A program made the position numbers and the translations under genes. From JALORV01 sp044225415 (lineage in GTDB: Bacteria > Pseudomonadota > Gammaproteobacteria > Burkholderiales > Burkholderiaceae_F): a stretch of 18,482 nucleotides of DNA. Location: contig JBGAIO010000012.1 in assembly GCA_044225415.1 (NCBI GenBank), forward strand, positions 1 through 18,482, in the 5' to 3' direction. Every line of letters starts with the position of its first letter. The first letter of the stretch is position 1. The notes under the pieces were generated by a model. That model was not told the DNA's origin, made no database searches, and worked only from the letters and a program-made list of their open reading frames with translations. Below, one piece after another: positions 1 to 7,490 of the stretch.

Positions 1-201
1 GAAAAATGCGGTCTGCCGATCGCTCGACAGGTTCGCCGCGGGCAGCGAGAACGCATTGACGCTGTCGTCGACCACGGTGGTATCGCCGCCGAGCAGCGCG
101 GCGTCGACCAGTTCCGGCGTGACGCCCTCGTCCGGCGCGGCAGCACCGGCCAGCGCGAACACGCCAGCCAGGACCGCAATCGCTGCGGCGCGCCTCCCCA
201 T
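1..201 (-). CDS. Di-haem oxidoreductase (DUF1111, 'thiol oxidoreductase' type), N-terminal fragment
   Basis: Only the first 67 codons are inside the window; the gene continues past position 1. The start is the ATG at 201-199, 14 nt after the imelysin stop. The translation opens with a short basic stretch (MGRRAA) and a hydrophobic signal peptide ending near AGAAAP, so the protein is exported. The segment LLGGDTTVVDDSVNAFSLP, followed by NLSSDRQTAFF, resembles the N-terminus of the DUF1111 di-haem cytochrome family, in which the sequence normally runs on to a VGNSFF-like motif. The CXXCH haem sites would lie outside the window and cannot be checked. Proteins of this family are encoded beside imelysins in iron-regulated operons (Pseudomonas aeruginosa PA4370-PA4373 is the classic case), which matches the neighbour here. 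The family is a good fit; the substrate is unknown. Confidence 0.8.
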   Translation of the reverse strand, partial: MGRRAAAIAVLAGVFALAGAAAPDEGVTPELVDAALLGGDTTVVDDSVNAFSLPAANLSSDRQTAFF

Positions 202-215
202 TGCGTCGACGGCCC

Positions 216-1418
216 CTACTTGGGCACCGACGTATCCAGTCGCTTGATGCCCAGCACGGTCGCCGCCTCGGTCAGGCCCTGGGCCTGCGCCTTCAGCGCC
301 ACCACCATCGCCTGCACCTTCGCGCGACCCGGATTGCCGACGAGGATGGCCTGGTCGAAGGGCGCGGGTATCGCCTCGGCCGCGGCCACCGACGCGTCCA
401 TCTGTGCGTCGACCTTGGCAGCGACAGCAGCGTCCTTGGCTGCGACCAGGTCGCGCAGGCCCGGCCCCTTCAGCATCGTGCCGTCGAGGCGCTTGTATTC
501 GCCGCGCCAGACATTGCGGATGCCGAGCGCATTGGCGACCACGTCGCGATGCGTGTTGTCCGAGAAGCAGGAGTGTTCGTCTTCCTGGCTCTGCGAATCG
601 AGTGCGACCTCGAGCCGCTCGCCGGCCAGCTCTCCGCGCGTCAGCGCGCCGATGCCGCGCAGCACCTTGCCGATGTTCGCGGGATTGGCAACGAAGGACG
701 TTCGATAGTTCTTCGGTGCCGCCTTGCCGGTCGGGGCCGGCGCCCATTCCTTCACCAGCGACGCGAGATCGTCCACCAGCAGTTCCGTCACTGTCTTCAG
801 GTACAGGCCGCGCCGCGCCGCATTCGGCACCCTGCCTTCGACAAAGTCGGTGTACGGTCGATCACCCGGCCCGTCGGCGCGCAGGTCCTGGCCCCACAGC
901 AGGAACTCGATCGCGTGCCAGCCGGTCGAGATGTTCTCCTCGCCGCCCTTCTCGTTCAGCGACGCGAGCTTTGCCTTGGTGATCGCGACTTTCGGGTCGT
1001 TGATGATGCCGGCGTTGGGTTTGCCCTTCACCGAGTCGACATAGGCCTCGTCCATCGGCCAGGCGTTGATGCGCCCTTCCGGCCCGCCCTCGCGGTCGAT
1101 CGGGCCGGCGTAGAAGCGGAACGCCTCGGTCTGCCCGTAGACCTCGCGCGCCGCCAGCCACGAGGTGCGCGCAGCCGCCAGCGACTCCACCGAGGGTGTC
1201 GCCAGGAACCGGCTGATCGCCGTCTGCATCGACTTCGCGGCGGTGAGCGAATCCTCGTAGCCGGCGTGCACGATCGCGGCGTAGTGCTGCAGCACCTGCT
1301 GCGGCGTCACGGCCTGCGCGGCGACCGGCGCGGAAACGGCGGCTGCGCACGCGCTGCCGCAGGCCGCCAGCCAGCGGAGCGCGGAGCGGACCGTCAACGA
1401 AGGGAACTGAAGATTCAT
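216..1418 (-). CDS. Imelysin / M75-family periplasmic protein (IrpA/IcmP-like)
   Basis: A 400-residue exported protein. The open frame runs further upstream, but the ATG at 1418 is chosen because GAGG sits six bases before it and a signal peptide follows directly (hydrophobic residues about 13-34, cleavage near PVAAQA). The mature part carries the imelysin GxHxxE motif at G166-H168-E171 in STGWHAIEFLLWGQD, plus family segments such as FYAGPIDREGGPEGRINAWP and the C-terminal region with VGNPGR. Imelysins are periplasmic or outer-membrane-anchored iron-regulated proteins; the GxHxxE motif has been proposed to bind metal, and peptidase activity is doubtful for many members. There is no lipobox, so this one is probably soluble in the periplasm. 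It follows exbD by 25 nt and precedes the DUF1111 gene by 14 nt, so it should be co-transcribed with haem uptake. Its role in iron handling is inferred. Confidence 0.92.
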   Translation of the reverse strand: MNLQFPSLTVRSALRWLAACGSACAAAVSAPVAAQAVTPQQVLQHYAAIVHAGYEDSLTAAKSMQTAISRFLATPSVESLAAARTSWLAAREVYGQTEAFRFYAGPIDREGGPEGRINAWPMDEAYVDSVKGKPNAGIINDPKVAITKAKLASLNEKGGEENISTGWHAIEFLLWGQDLRADGPGDRPYTDFVEGRVPNAARRGLYLKTVTELLVDDLASLVKEWAPAPTGKAAPKNYRTSFVANPANIGKVLRGIGALTRGELAGERLEVALDSQSQEDEHSCFSDNTHRDVVANALGIRNVWRGEYKRLDGTMLKGPGLRDLVAAKDAAVAAKVDAQMDASVAAAEAIPAPFDQAILVGNPGRAKVQAMVVALKAQAQGLTEAATVLGIKRLDTSVPK

Positions 1419-1443
1419 GCGAAACCTCGGGTGCGGAAGGTGG

Positions 1444-1869
1444 TCAGGGACTGCGCAGTTCCGGCTGGCTGACGAAGCCGATCTTCCCCAGCCCCGCCTG
1501 CGACGCATCGGCCAGCGTCTGCGCGATGTAGCGATAGGCGACGTTCTCGTCGGCGCGCAGATGCACCTCGGGCGTGGGCTGCCGCCTGCCCTGCTCCGCG
1601 AAGCGCTCGCGCGCGGTGGCGCGATCGATGGGTTCGCCGTTCCAGAAGAGCTGGCCGTGGGCATCGATGGCGAACTCGATCTTGTCGGCCTTCGCCTGGT
1701 TCACCTGCGAGTTCACCTGCGGCAGGTCGAGCTTGACGGCATGCGTCAGCAGCGGCGCGGTGACGATGAAGATGACCAGCAGCACCAGCATCACGTCGAT
1801 CAGCGGCACCATGTTGATCTCGGCCATCGGGCTGCTGCGATGGCCGGAGTCGAAGGAGGCGAATGCCAT
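1444..1869 (-). CDS. exbD: TonB-system proton channel subunit ExbD
   Basis: A 141-residue inner-membrane protein with the ExbD/TolR plan: a short cytoplasmic N-terminus, one transmembrane helix at about residues 22-42, then a periplasmic domain. The helix begins with MVPLIDVMLVLLVIF, and Asp25 falls at the position of the essential protonatable aspartate of E. coli ExbD. The ATG at 1869 has GGGAG five bases upstream. The gene starts 9 nt after exbB ends, so the two subunits are translated from one message. With ExbB it passes proton-motive force to TonB, here most likely for the haem receptor in the same operon. ExbD rather than TolR is favoured because tonB is adjacent and no tol-pal genes are near. 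Confidence 0.95.
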   Translation of the reverse strand: MAFASFDSGHRSSPMAEINMVPLIDVMLVLLVIFIVTAPLLTHAVKLDLPQVNSQVNQAKADKIEFAIDAHGQLFWNGEPIDRATARERFAEQGRRQPTPEVHLRADENVAYRYIAQTLADASQAGLGKIGFVSQPELRSP

Positions 1870-1878
1870 GGCGGCTCC

Positions 1879-2655
1879 CTAGTGCGCCTTGCTCATCGCC
1901 GGCGCGGCCGTCGCGTAGGCTGCCCGTTCGGCACGCGGCGAACTGCCGATCTCGCGGATGTTGCCGCGCATATCGAGCTGCTCGCCGGTAGTGAGGAAGG
2001 TGAACAGTTCATAGGCGAAGCTGTCGAGCCGCGCCAGCAGCATGCGGTTGGCGCGCGTCAGGTAGTTGTAGCCCAGCACCGCAGGAATCGCGACCGCCAG
2101 GCCCACGCCCGTCATGATCAGCGCCTCGCCCACCGGACCTGCCACCTTGTCGAGCGTGCCTGCTCCCGACATGCCGATCGCGACCAGTGCGTGATACACG
2201 CCCCACACGGTGCCGAACAACCCGACGAAAGGCGCCGTCGCACCCACCGAGGCCAGCACGGCCAGGCCCGATTCCAGCCGCGCCGTCTCCTCGTCGAGCA
2301 CGGACTTCATCGTGCGCGTCAGGAACTCGCCCGGCGAGCCGGCTTCGGCCAGCTTGGCGGCACCGTGCCGCGCATGGTGCGCACGCGCATACAGCGCATG
2401 GCTGGCGAGGTGCGAGAACGGTTCGCGCGCACCGTGCGTGGCGATCTCGTTGCGCACCTCGTCCAGCGAGCTCGCATTCCAGAACAGGTTGAGGAACTTC
2501 TCGCTGCGCTGGCGCCGCCTGGCCTGCGCAATCGCCTTGGTGATGATCAGGTACCACGAGGCGGCCGACATCGCCAGCAGCACCAGCAGCAGGAACTTGC
2601 CGACCACGTCGGCTTGCGCGATGAAGTGGGCCACGCCCAGGTGTTCTGCTCCCAT
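1879..2655 (-). CDS. exbB: TonB-system proton channel subunit ExbB
   Basis: A 258-residue MotA/TolQ/ExbB-type channel protein. Hydrophobic segments lie near residues 15-35, 133-160 and 170-195; the conserved part reads LASVGATAPFVGLFGTVWGV, then GEALIMTGVGLAVAIPAV. These are the family's hallmark second and third helices, with a large cytoplasmic loop between helices one and two. A TTG lies two codons upstream (2661), but the ATG at 2655 is preferred because GGAG is nine bases before it and only three before the TTG. It lies 52 nt after tonB and 9 nt before exbD. It works with ExbD and TonB to power the outer-membrane receptor. Confidence 0.95.
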   Translation of the reverse strand: MGAEHLGVAHFIAQADVVGKFLLLVLLAMSAASWYLIITKAIAQARRRQRSEKFLNLFWNASSLDEVRNEIATHGAREPFSHLASHALYARAHHARHGAAKLAEAGSPGEFLTRTMKSVLDEETARLESGLAVLASVGATAPFVGLFGTVWGVYHALVAIGMSGAGTLDKVAGPVGEALIMTGVGLAVAIPAVLGYNYLTRANRMLLARLDSFAYELFTFLTTGEQLDMRGNIREIGSSPRAERAAYATAAPAMSKAH

Positions 2656-2707
2656 TGCCAATGACTCCGTGATGCGTTGATTCGATCTCGATGAAGTTCA
2701 GGTCGGT

Positions 2708-3388
2708 TCAGTTCAGTTCGAACAGCACCGGCACCAGCGCCCACACGACGTGTGCCTCGCCGTTCTCGGTGTAGGGCCGGTACAGCGCTTCCTGCGCGGC
2801 CTTCAGCGCGGCTTCGTTGAGCCGCGGGTAGCGCGAGGCCTGTTGCAGTTCGACCCGCTCGGCGTTGCCGCTGCGATCGATCAGCACGCGCACGACGACG
2901 CGACCGTGTTCGCCGAGCCGCCGCGACGCCATCGGATACTCGACGCGCGGTGCCCGCACGTATTGCACGGAGGTCACGACCCTGGGCGCGGCGGCGGCCG
3001 GCGCGGGTGCGGCCGCGACCACCGGCGCCTCGACCGGCCCCGGCGTGGAAGGCGCGTCATCGACCGGGGTCGGCGGCGCGGTGAACTCGGACGGCGCGGC
3101 TGTCGGTCGCTCGCTGGTGATCAGCCGCGACGGCGTCGGCGGCCTGGCCCGCGGCGGCGGCGGTGCCGGCGGCTCCGGTTCTGCCTTGGGCTGTTCGGGC
3201 GCAATGAAACTGACGAACAGCGGCGCGGTCTCGCGCAGCGCCTGGCGCACCGCGCCGATCTGCAGCAGTGCTGCGATGACGGCGGCGTGCAGCAGCACGA
3301 CGACGACGAGACCGGTGCCGCGGTCGGCGGCCTCGGCCTCGCACAGTTCGCGGCGGCTCAGCGCAGCCGCCTTCGATGCGGCTTTCAA
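2708..3388 (-). CDS. tonB: Energy-transducing protein TonB
   Basis: A 226-residue protein with the TonB layout: a short cytoplasmic start, an uncleaved signal-anchor at about residues 25-47 (GLVVVVLLHAAVIAALL, with the polar His typical of TonB anchors), a long Pro/Ala-rich periplasmic spacer from about 60 to 145, and a C-terminal TonB domain. The C-terminal domain includes VEYPMASRRLGEHGRVVVRV, the YP motif and the closing ALVPVLFELN. No ATG is available near the start; TTG at 3388 is used because AGGGAG lies eight bases upstream and the anchor follows at the right distance. That TTG overlaps the TGA of a 20-codon open frame that itself overlaps hmuV. TonB would link ExbBD to HmuR. A haem-dedicated TonB is inferred from position only. 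Confidence 0.94.
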   Translation of the reverse strand: MKAASKAAALSRRELCEAEAADRGTGLVVVVLLHAAVIAALLQIGAVRQALRETAPLFVSFIAPEQPKAEPEPPAPPPPRARPPTPSRLITSERPTAAPSEFTAPPTPVDDAPSTPGPVEAPVVAAAPAPAAAAPRVVTSVQYVRAPRVEYPMASRRLGEHGRVVVRVLIDRSGNAERVELQQASRYPRLNEAALKAAQEALYRPYTENGEAHVVWALVPVLFELN

Positions 3389-3447
3389 TGCAACGCTCCC
3401 TGCAGCGAGCAGGCGCCGTAGCCCATCGGTGCGGACCGCGTGCTCAC
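3385..3447 (-). other. Possible 20-codon coupled small ORF between hmuV and tonB
   Basis: A GTG at 3447-3445 overlaps the hmuV stop (GTGA). Nine bases before it is AAGGAGG, the best ribosome-binding sequence in the neighbourhood. The frame reads MSTRSAPMGYGACSLQGALH and ends in a TGA that overlaps the TTG start of tonB (TTGA). The ORF thus bridges the 55-nt gap with overlaps at both ends. It matches no protein I know. It may be translated only to carry ribosomes from hmuV to tonB, or it may be chance. Confidence 0.35.
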
Positions 3448-4295
3448 GATGTGCGTCCTCCTTCGGACAGCGCGCGCAGCGCCGGGCCGGTGCCGCGCCG
3501 CGCGGCGGTGGCGATCAGCGGGCTCGAAGCCAGCGGATGCGGCAGCACGCGCGCCGCGACGCCGAAGCCGTCGGAGATCATGCCCGGCTGCAGTACGTCG
3601 ACCGGGGCGCCCTGCGCCAGCGCCTGGCCATGCAGCAGCACCAGCACGCGGTCGGCGTACATGGCCGCGAGGTTCAGGTCGTGCAGGATCGCGACGACGC
3701 CGATGCCGCGCTGCTGCGCGAACTCGCGCGCGGTCGCCAGCAGGTGATGCTGATGCGCGAGGTCCAGCGCGGCGGTGGGTTCGTCGAGCAGCAGGTAGCG
3801 TGGCCAGGGCGCGCTCTGTTCCCATAGCTGCGCAAACACCGACCGTTGGTGCACGTGCGCGCCTGCTCGCCGCCCGACAGCGTCGTGACGTCGCTGCGCG
3901 AGGTGCGCCGCATCGGTCAGGCGCAAGGCGGCATCGGCGATGGTGTAGTCGTCGGCCGCGAGCCAGCCGCCGCGCGACGGATAGCGTCCGAAGGCCGCCA
4001 CCTCCCGCGCGGAGAACGAGAACGCGAGCTCCGGGCGCTGCGGCAGCACCGCGCGCATCTGCGCGCGCTCCGCGAGGCTCCATTGGCGCACGGGGCGGTT
4101 GTTGAGCCGCACGTCGCCGGTCAGCCGCGCACCGTACGGCACGCCGTCGCCGGCCATCAGCCGCAGCAGCGTCGACTTGCCCGCGCCGTTTTCGCCCAGC
4201 ACCGCCAATGTTTCGCCGGGCGCGAGTTCCACACCGACGCTGTCCAGCAGCGCGCGGCTGCCCAGCTTCACGGTGACGCAATCGACCTTGAGCAT
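3444..4295 (-). CDS. hmuV: Haem ABC transporter ATP-binding protein HmuV, signature motif out of frame
   Basis: A 283-residue ABC ATPase of the FecE/HmuV type that should energise haem import through HmuU. Walker A is LGENGAGKST (residues 33-42), the Q-loop is VLPQRPEL, Walker B is YLLLDEPTAALDL (167-179) and the H-loop is VAILHDLNLA. The ATG at 4295 is used; it overlaps the stop of a preceding minicistron and has GAAGG eight bases upstream. The LSGGQ-type signature needed for ATP hydrolysis is missing: residues about 136-147 read as unrelated RHDAVGRRAGAH. The +1 frame over 3892-3857 encodes DVTTLSGGEQAR, exactly what the family has there. Two compensating shifts (about -2 near 3893, +2 near 3856) therefore scramble about 12 codons. 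As written the ATPase would be dead. A local sequence error is the simplest explanation; a real lesion is possible. Confidence 0.9.
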   Translation of the reverse strand: MLKVDCVTVKLGSRALLDSVGVELAPGETLAVLGENGAGKSTLLRLMAGDGVPYGARLTGDVRLNNRPVRQWSLAERAQMRAVLPQRPELAFSFSAREVAAFGRYPSRGGWLAADDYTIADAALRLTDAAHLAQRRHDAVGRRAGAHVHQRSVFAQLWEQSAPWPRYLLLDEPTAALDLAHQHHLLATAREFAQQRGIGVVAILHDLNLAAMYADRVLVLLHGQALAQGAPVDVLQPGMISDGFGVAARVLPHPLASSPLIATAARRGTGPALRALSEGGRTS

Positions 4296-4331
4296 CACGG
4301 AACCTTCAGCATCAAAGGATCTTCAGCATCA
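4293..4331 (-). repeat. Three tandem TGATG-CTx-AAG units at the hmuU-hmuV junction, encoding two five-codon minicistrons
   Basis: On the plus strand the 15-mer cttcagcatcaaagg occurs at 4304-4318 and again at 4321-4335, and a diverged third copy covers the real hmuV start. Read on the minus strand, the hmuU stop overlaps an ATG (TGATG, 4331-4327) that opens MLKIL-stop. Its stop overlaps a second ATG (4314-4310) that opens MLKVP-stop. That stop overlaps the hmuV ATG (4297-4293), which begins MLKVD. The likely origin is duplication of an ancestral hmuU/hmuV overlap. The second copy supplies GAAGG as a ribosome-binding site for hmuV. Confidence 0.8.
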
Positions 4332-5486
4332 AAGGGCTCCCTGCCCGCGCCGACGCAGCAGCAGCATCAGGAAGAACGGCGCGCCGATCGCCGCGGTCAG
4401 GATGCCGATCGGCAGTTCGGCCGGGGCGACCCAGGTGCGCGCGGCAATGTCGGCCAGCACCACCAGCAGCGCGCCGAGCAGTGTCGCGCCGGGAATGACG
4501 ACGCGATGATCGGGTCCGCACGCCAGGCGGATCGCGTGCGGCGCCACCAGGCCGATGAAGCCGATGACGCCGGTGACCGCCACCAGCGAGCCGACGGCGA
4601 GCGCGGTCAGTACGATCGCCGCGCGCTTGGTGCGCAGCACGTCGACTCCGAGGTGCCCGGCCTGCGTTTCGCCCAGCGCGAGCGCGTTCAGCGGCCGCGC
4701 CAGCGTCAGGCCCAGCACCACCGCCAGCAGCGCGAGCGGTGCAACGGCCGACAGCACCGGCCACGTGCCGGCCGCCAGCGATCCGAAGGTCCAGAACGTC
4801 AGGTTGCGCAACTGTTCGTCGGTGGCCAGGTACGACAGGAAACCGACGCCGGCCATGGCCAGCGCATTCAACGCAATGCCCGCCAGCAGCACCACCGGCA
4901 GCGACAGCGCGCCGCGCTGCGCGCCGATGCGATACACCAGCATCGTGAACAGCAGCGCGCCGCCGAAGGCGGCGAGCGGCAGCGTCCACGTGCCGAGGAT
5001 GCGCGACACGCCGGGCAGCCAGGTCGCGCCGAGCACGATGACCATGGCCGCAGCCAGCGCCGCACCGGTGGAGACACCGATCAGCGTCGGGTCGGCCAGC
5101 GGATTGCGGAACAAGCCCTGCATCAGCGCGCCGGCCACGCCGAGTCCGGCGCCGGTCAGCAGTGCGAGCACGACGCGCGGCGCGCGGATCGACGTGAAGA
5201 TCGCAGTCGCCTGTGGATCAGCCGCGACGTCGAAGCCGAGCTTCGACAGCAGGATCGCAAGCGTGTCGCCGGGCGCGATGCGATACGCACCGTGGCCCAG
5301 CGCCAGCACGGTCGCCGCGAACAGCAGCAGCACGAGTCCGCCCAGCACGACGCGGGGCGGCATGCGCACGAGTCCGGGCTCGGTCACCGCGCGCGCGCGT
5401 CCAGCGGCGACGCCGCGCACGGGCGGCGCCGGCGCGACGGCGGCTTTGCCTTCCTCGCCGGTGGAGCTACGCAGCGGCACGCTCAT
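4329..5486 (-). CDS. hmuU: Haem ABC transporter permease HmuU (FecCD/BtuC family)
   Basis: A 385-residue multi-spanning permease. The ATG at 5486 is chosen 10 nt after the hmuT stop; the open frame extends further upstream but only overlaps hmuT. After a poorly conserved cytoplasmic stretch of about 45 residues (MSVPLRSSTGEEG onward) come many hydrophobic helices. The family landmarks are IRAPRVVLALLTGAGLGVAG, MQGLFRNPLADPTLIGVSTG and VTGVIGFIGLVAPHAIRL, then the C-terminal ELPIGILTAAIGAPFFL, which covers the loop that docks with the ATPase. The length is slightly above the usual 330-350 because of the N-terminal extension. It should form a homodimeric channel with two HmuV subunits and accept haem from HmuT. 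Its stop overlaps the first minicistron of the hmuU-hmuV junction. Confidence 0.95.
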   Translation of the reverse strand: MSVPLRSSTGEEGKAAVAPAPPVRGVAAGRARAVTEPGLVRMPPRVVLGGLVLLLFAATVLALGHGAYRIAPGDTLAILLSKLGFDVAADPQATAIFTSIRAPRVVLALLTGAGLGVAGALMQGLFRNPLADPTLIGVSTGAALAAAMVIVLGATWLPGVSRILGTWTLPLAAFGGALLFTMLVYRIGAQRGALSLPVVLLAGIALNALAMAGVGFLSYLATDEQLRNLTFWTFGSLAAGTWPVLSAVAPLALLAVVLGLTLARPLNALALGETQAGHLGVDVLRTKRAAIVLTALAVGSLVAVTGVIGFIGLVAPHAIRLACGPDHRVVIPGATLLGALLVVLADIAARTWVAPAELPIGILTAAIGAPFFLMLLLRRRGQGAL

Positions 5487-5496
5487 GCTTTCGCGC

Positions 5497-6393
5497 TCAG
5501 GCCGCCGCCGTGCCGATGCCGCGGGCCAGTTCAGCGACGGCCTGCGGCAGGCGCGGCCCGAAGCCCAGCAGATACAGCGCATCGAGCGCGATCACGCGGC
5601 GCGCCTTGCCGGCGGGCGTCAGCGCCAGTCCGGGGCGCGTCAGCAGCGCGTCGATGCCGCCGACCGCTTCGAGGCCCTGGCTCGTGACGAGGATGACGTC
5701 CGGCGCGGCGCTGATCGCCGATTCGGCCGACAGCGGCTTGTAGCCGGTGAAGCCCGTCATCGCGTTGGTGCCGCCGGCCAGCGCGATCATCGCGTCCGCT
5801 GCCGTATTGCCGCCGGCCACCTGCACGTTGTTCGCGGCGTGCGACAGGATGAACAACACGCGCGGCGCCGGCTTGCCCGCGATCTTCGCGCGCGTGGCGG
5901 TCCATTCTCGCTTCAGTTCCGCCGCGAGCGCATCGCCTTCCTTGCGGCGGTCGATGGCGTCGGCGACCAGCGCCACGTTGGCGAGCATCGAGTCGAAGGT
6001 GTGCTCGTTGTTGGCGCGCACGATGCGCACGCCGGCCGACTGCAGTTGCTGCATCACCGTCGCCGGCCCGGCTTCGGCCGGCGCAAGGATCACTGTCGGC
6101 TGCATCGACATCACGCCTTCGGCCGACAGCGTGCGCATGTAGCCGACCTTCGGCAGCGCGGCCACCGCTTCCGGCCAGAGGCTGGTGGTGTCGGTGGCGA
6201 CCAGCGAGCCCTGCGCACCCAGCCGGTAGACGATCTCGGTCAGTGCGCCGCCGACCGACACGATGCGTGGTGCCGCGGCGGCCCGGCTGCCGTCCGTGCG
6301 CGGCAGCACCATCACCGCGACGGCGGCACAGCAGCCGAGCAGCGTACGGCGGCGCGCGACGGCGATGGCATTCTGCGAAGGCATGCTCGTCAT
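5497..6393 (-). CDS. hmuT: Periplasmic haem-binding protein HmuT
   Basis: A 298-residue class III substrate-binding protein for haem. The first ATG (6393) overlaps the hmuS stop (ATGA), which favours translational coupling; a second ATG three codons on is also possible. The N-terminus has RRR followed by a hydrophobic stretch, LLGCCAAVAVMVL. This could be a Sec or Tat signal, and LLGC could act as a lipobox, so anchoring is uncertain. The mature domain begins APRIVSVGGALTEIVYRLG. Tyr85 in VGYMRTLSAEGV aligns with the haem-ligand tyrosine of ShuT/HmuT-type proteins. The end (RVIALDALYLLGFGPRLPQA) is typical of the family. It precedes hmuU by 10 nt and hands haem to HmuUV. Confidence 0.94.
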   Translation of the reverse strand: MTSMPSQNAIAVARRRTLLGCCAAVAVMVLPRTDGSRAAAAPRIVSVGGALTEIVYRLGAQGSLVATDTTSLWPEAVAALPKVGYMRTLSAEGVMSMQPTVILAPAEAGPATVMQQLQSAGVRIVRANNEHTFDSMLANVALVADAIDRRKEGDALAAELKREWTATRAKIAGKPAPRVLFILSHAANNVQVAGGNTAADAMIALAGGTNAMTGFTGYKPLSAESAISAAPDVILVTSQGLEAVGGIDALLTRPGLALTPAGKARRVIALDALYLLGFGPRLPQAVAELARGIGTAAA

Positions 6394-7457
6394 GCGTCCA
6401 GTCGCGGCAGCCGTCCAGCCACGTCACGCCAGTGCTGCAGCTCAGGTATGCCGGGCTTGCGCTCGCCGAAGAACATCGCGATGGTCTCGCCATTGGCGTC
6501 GAAGAGCTCGAGCGAGGTGACGATGCCGTCGCTGGTGGGCTTCTTCACGATCCACGCGGCGGCGATGTGGTCCTCGCGCAGATGCAGGTTGAAGCCCGGG
6601 TCGAGCACGTTGAGCCACGGGCCCATCACCTCGATGCGGTTCACGGGACCCGTGTGAATCTGGATCATTCCCGGATTGCCGACGAAGCACATGATCGACA
6701 GCTGCTCCTTGGCGGCTTCCTGCAGCATGGTGCGCGCGCTGTCGACCGGCACGCGATACGCGAAGTCCCCGGGCGCCAGGCGCAGCGCCTGCGTGCGGCC
6801 CACCTTGAACTTGCGCAGCAGCGAGAAGAACTCGTGCGTGTCGGTCATCGCGGCCCACGCCTGCTGGAAGGCGTTGACGTCGACCTCCTCGTCCGGAACG
6901 ACTGCGGCAGGGTTGCGCTCGGACTCGAAACGGCCGCCGGGCGTCTGGTCGTCGTGGGCGTTGCGCTCGACAAAAGCCATCCACGCCTCCAGGTCCGAGG
7001 TTTCGCGCAGGAAGATCTTGTGCACGGCGTCGCCATGCGTGTCGTAGATCTGCAGGCTGCGCTGCACGCCCTGCGCGTTGGGCTCGGTCACGGCGAAGGC
7101 GTGCGCCCAGCGCATGTAGAAGATGCGCAGATCGATCGCCTTGCCCAGCGCCAGTCCCACGAGGCCCTCGTGCGACATGTCCTCGTAGGCGCCGGTCTTC
7201 TCGTGCACGCAGCTGTCGTTGCGGGTCAGCGCCAGCACGGTGCCGAGCTGCGGTACCTGCTCGAACAGCGCGGGCCACGGGCCTTTCAGCCGCATCGCGG
7301 CCAGCCCGTCGCGACGGCCGACGGCCGACGCGATCGCCGCGCCTTCGCTGACCCCGAGTTCGCGGGCCGCGTCGCGATGACGCAGCTTGCGCTCGCGGCG
7401 CGTGGTGACAAAGCGTTCGTACAGCGTTTCCGGCGCAGACGACAGTTCGGCAAGCAT
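6390..7457 (-). CDS. hmuS: Cytoplasmic haem-handling/degrading factor HmuS (HemS family)
   Basis: A 355-residue cytoplasmic protein with no signal peptide. It shows the internal two-fold repeat of the HemS/ChuX family: an N-terminal half to about residue 170 and a C-terminal half from about 190. Similar motifs occur in both, for example VHEKTGAYEDMSHEGLVGLA with IYDTHGDAVHKIFL in the first half, and GPVNRIEVMGPWLNVLDPGF with LFDANGETIAMFFGERKPG in the second. His208 in MTDTHEFFSLLRKF matches the haem-ligand histidine of HemS/ShuS/PhuS. The ATG at 7457 has an excellent GGAGGAG six bases upstream. The gene sits 33 nt after hmuR and overlaps hmuT by 4 nt. Family members bind incoming haem and pass it to an oxygenase or break it down; which applies here cannot be told from sequence. 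Confidence 0.95.
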   Translation of the reverse strand: MLAELSSAPETLYERFVTTRRERKLRHRDAARELGVSEGAAIASAVGRRDGLAAMRLKGPWPALFEQVPQLGTVLALTRNDSCVHEKTGAYEDMSHEGLVGLALGKAIDLRIFYMRWAHAFAVTEPNAQGVQRSLQIYDTHGDAVHKIFLRETSDLEAWMAFVERNAHDDQTPGGRFESERNPAAVVPDEEVDVNAFQQAWAAMTDTHEFFSLLRKFKVGRTQALRLAPGDFAYRVPVDSARTMLQEAAKEQLSIMCFVGNPGMIQIHTGPVNRIEVMGPWLNVLDPGFNLHLREDHIAAAWIVKKPTSDGIVTSLELFDANGETIAMFFGERKPGIPELQHWRDVAGRLPRLDA

Positions 7458-7490
7458 GCGTGGCTCCTCCCGGGGCAGTGGTTCGATGAC

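Noticed and set aside
1418..1664. Extending the imelysin gene upstream to 1664
   Set aside because: The extra 82 residues are an out-of-frame reading of exbD; ATG 1418 has a ribosome-binding site and a signal peptide.
3846..6657. Overlapping long plus-strand frames (613 and 700 codons) across hmuV, hmuU and hmuT
   Set aside because: Gln/Arg/His-rich or Ser/Thr/Ala-rich antisense shadows with no domains; hmuU and hmuT are unambiguous on the minus strand.
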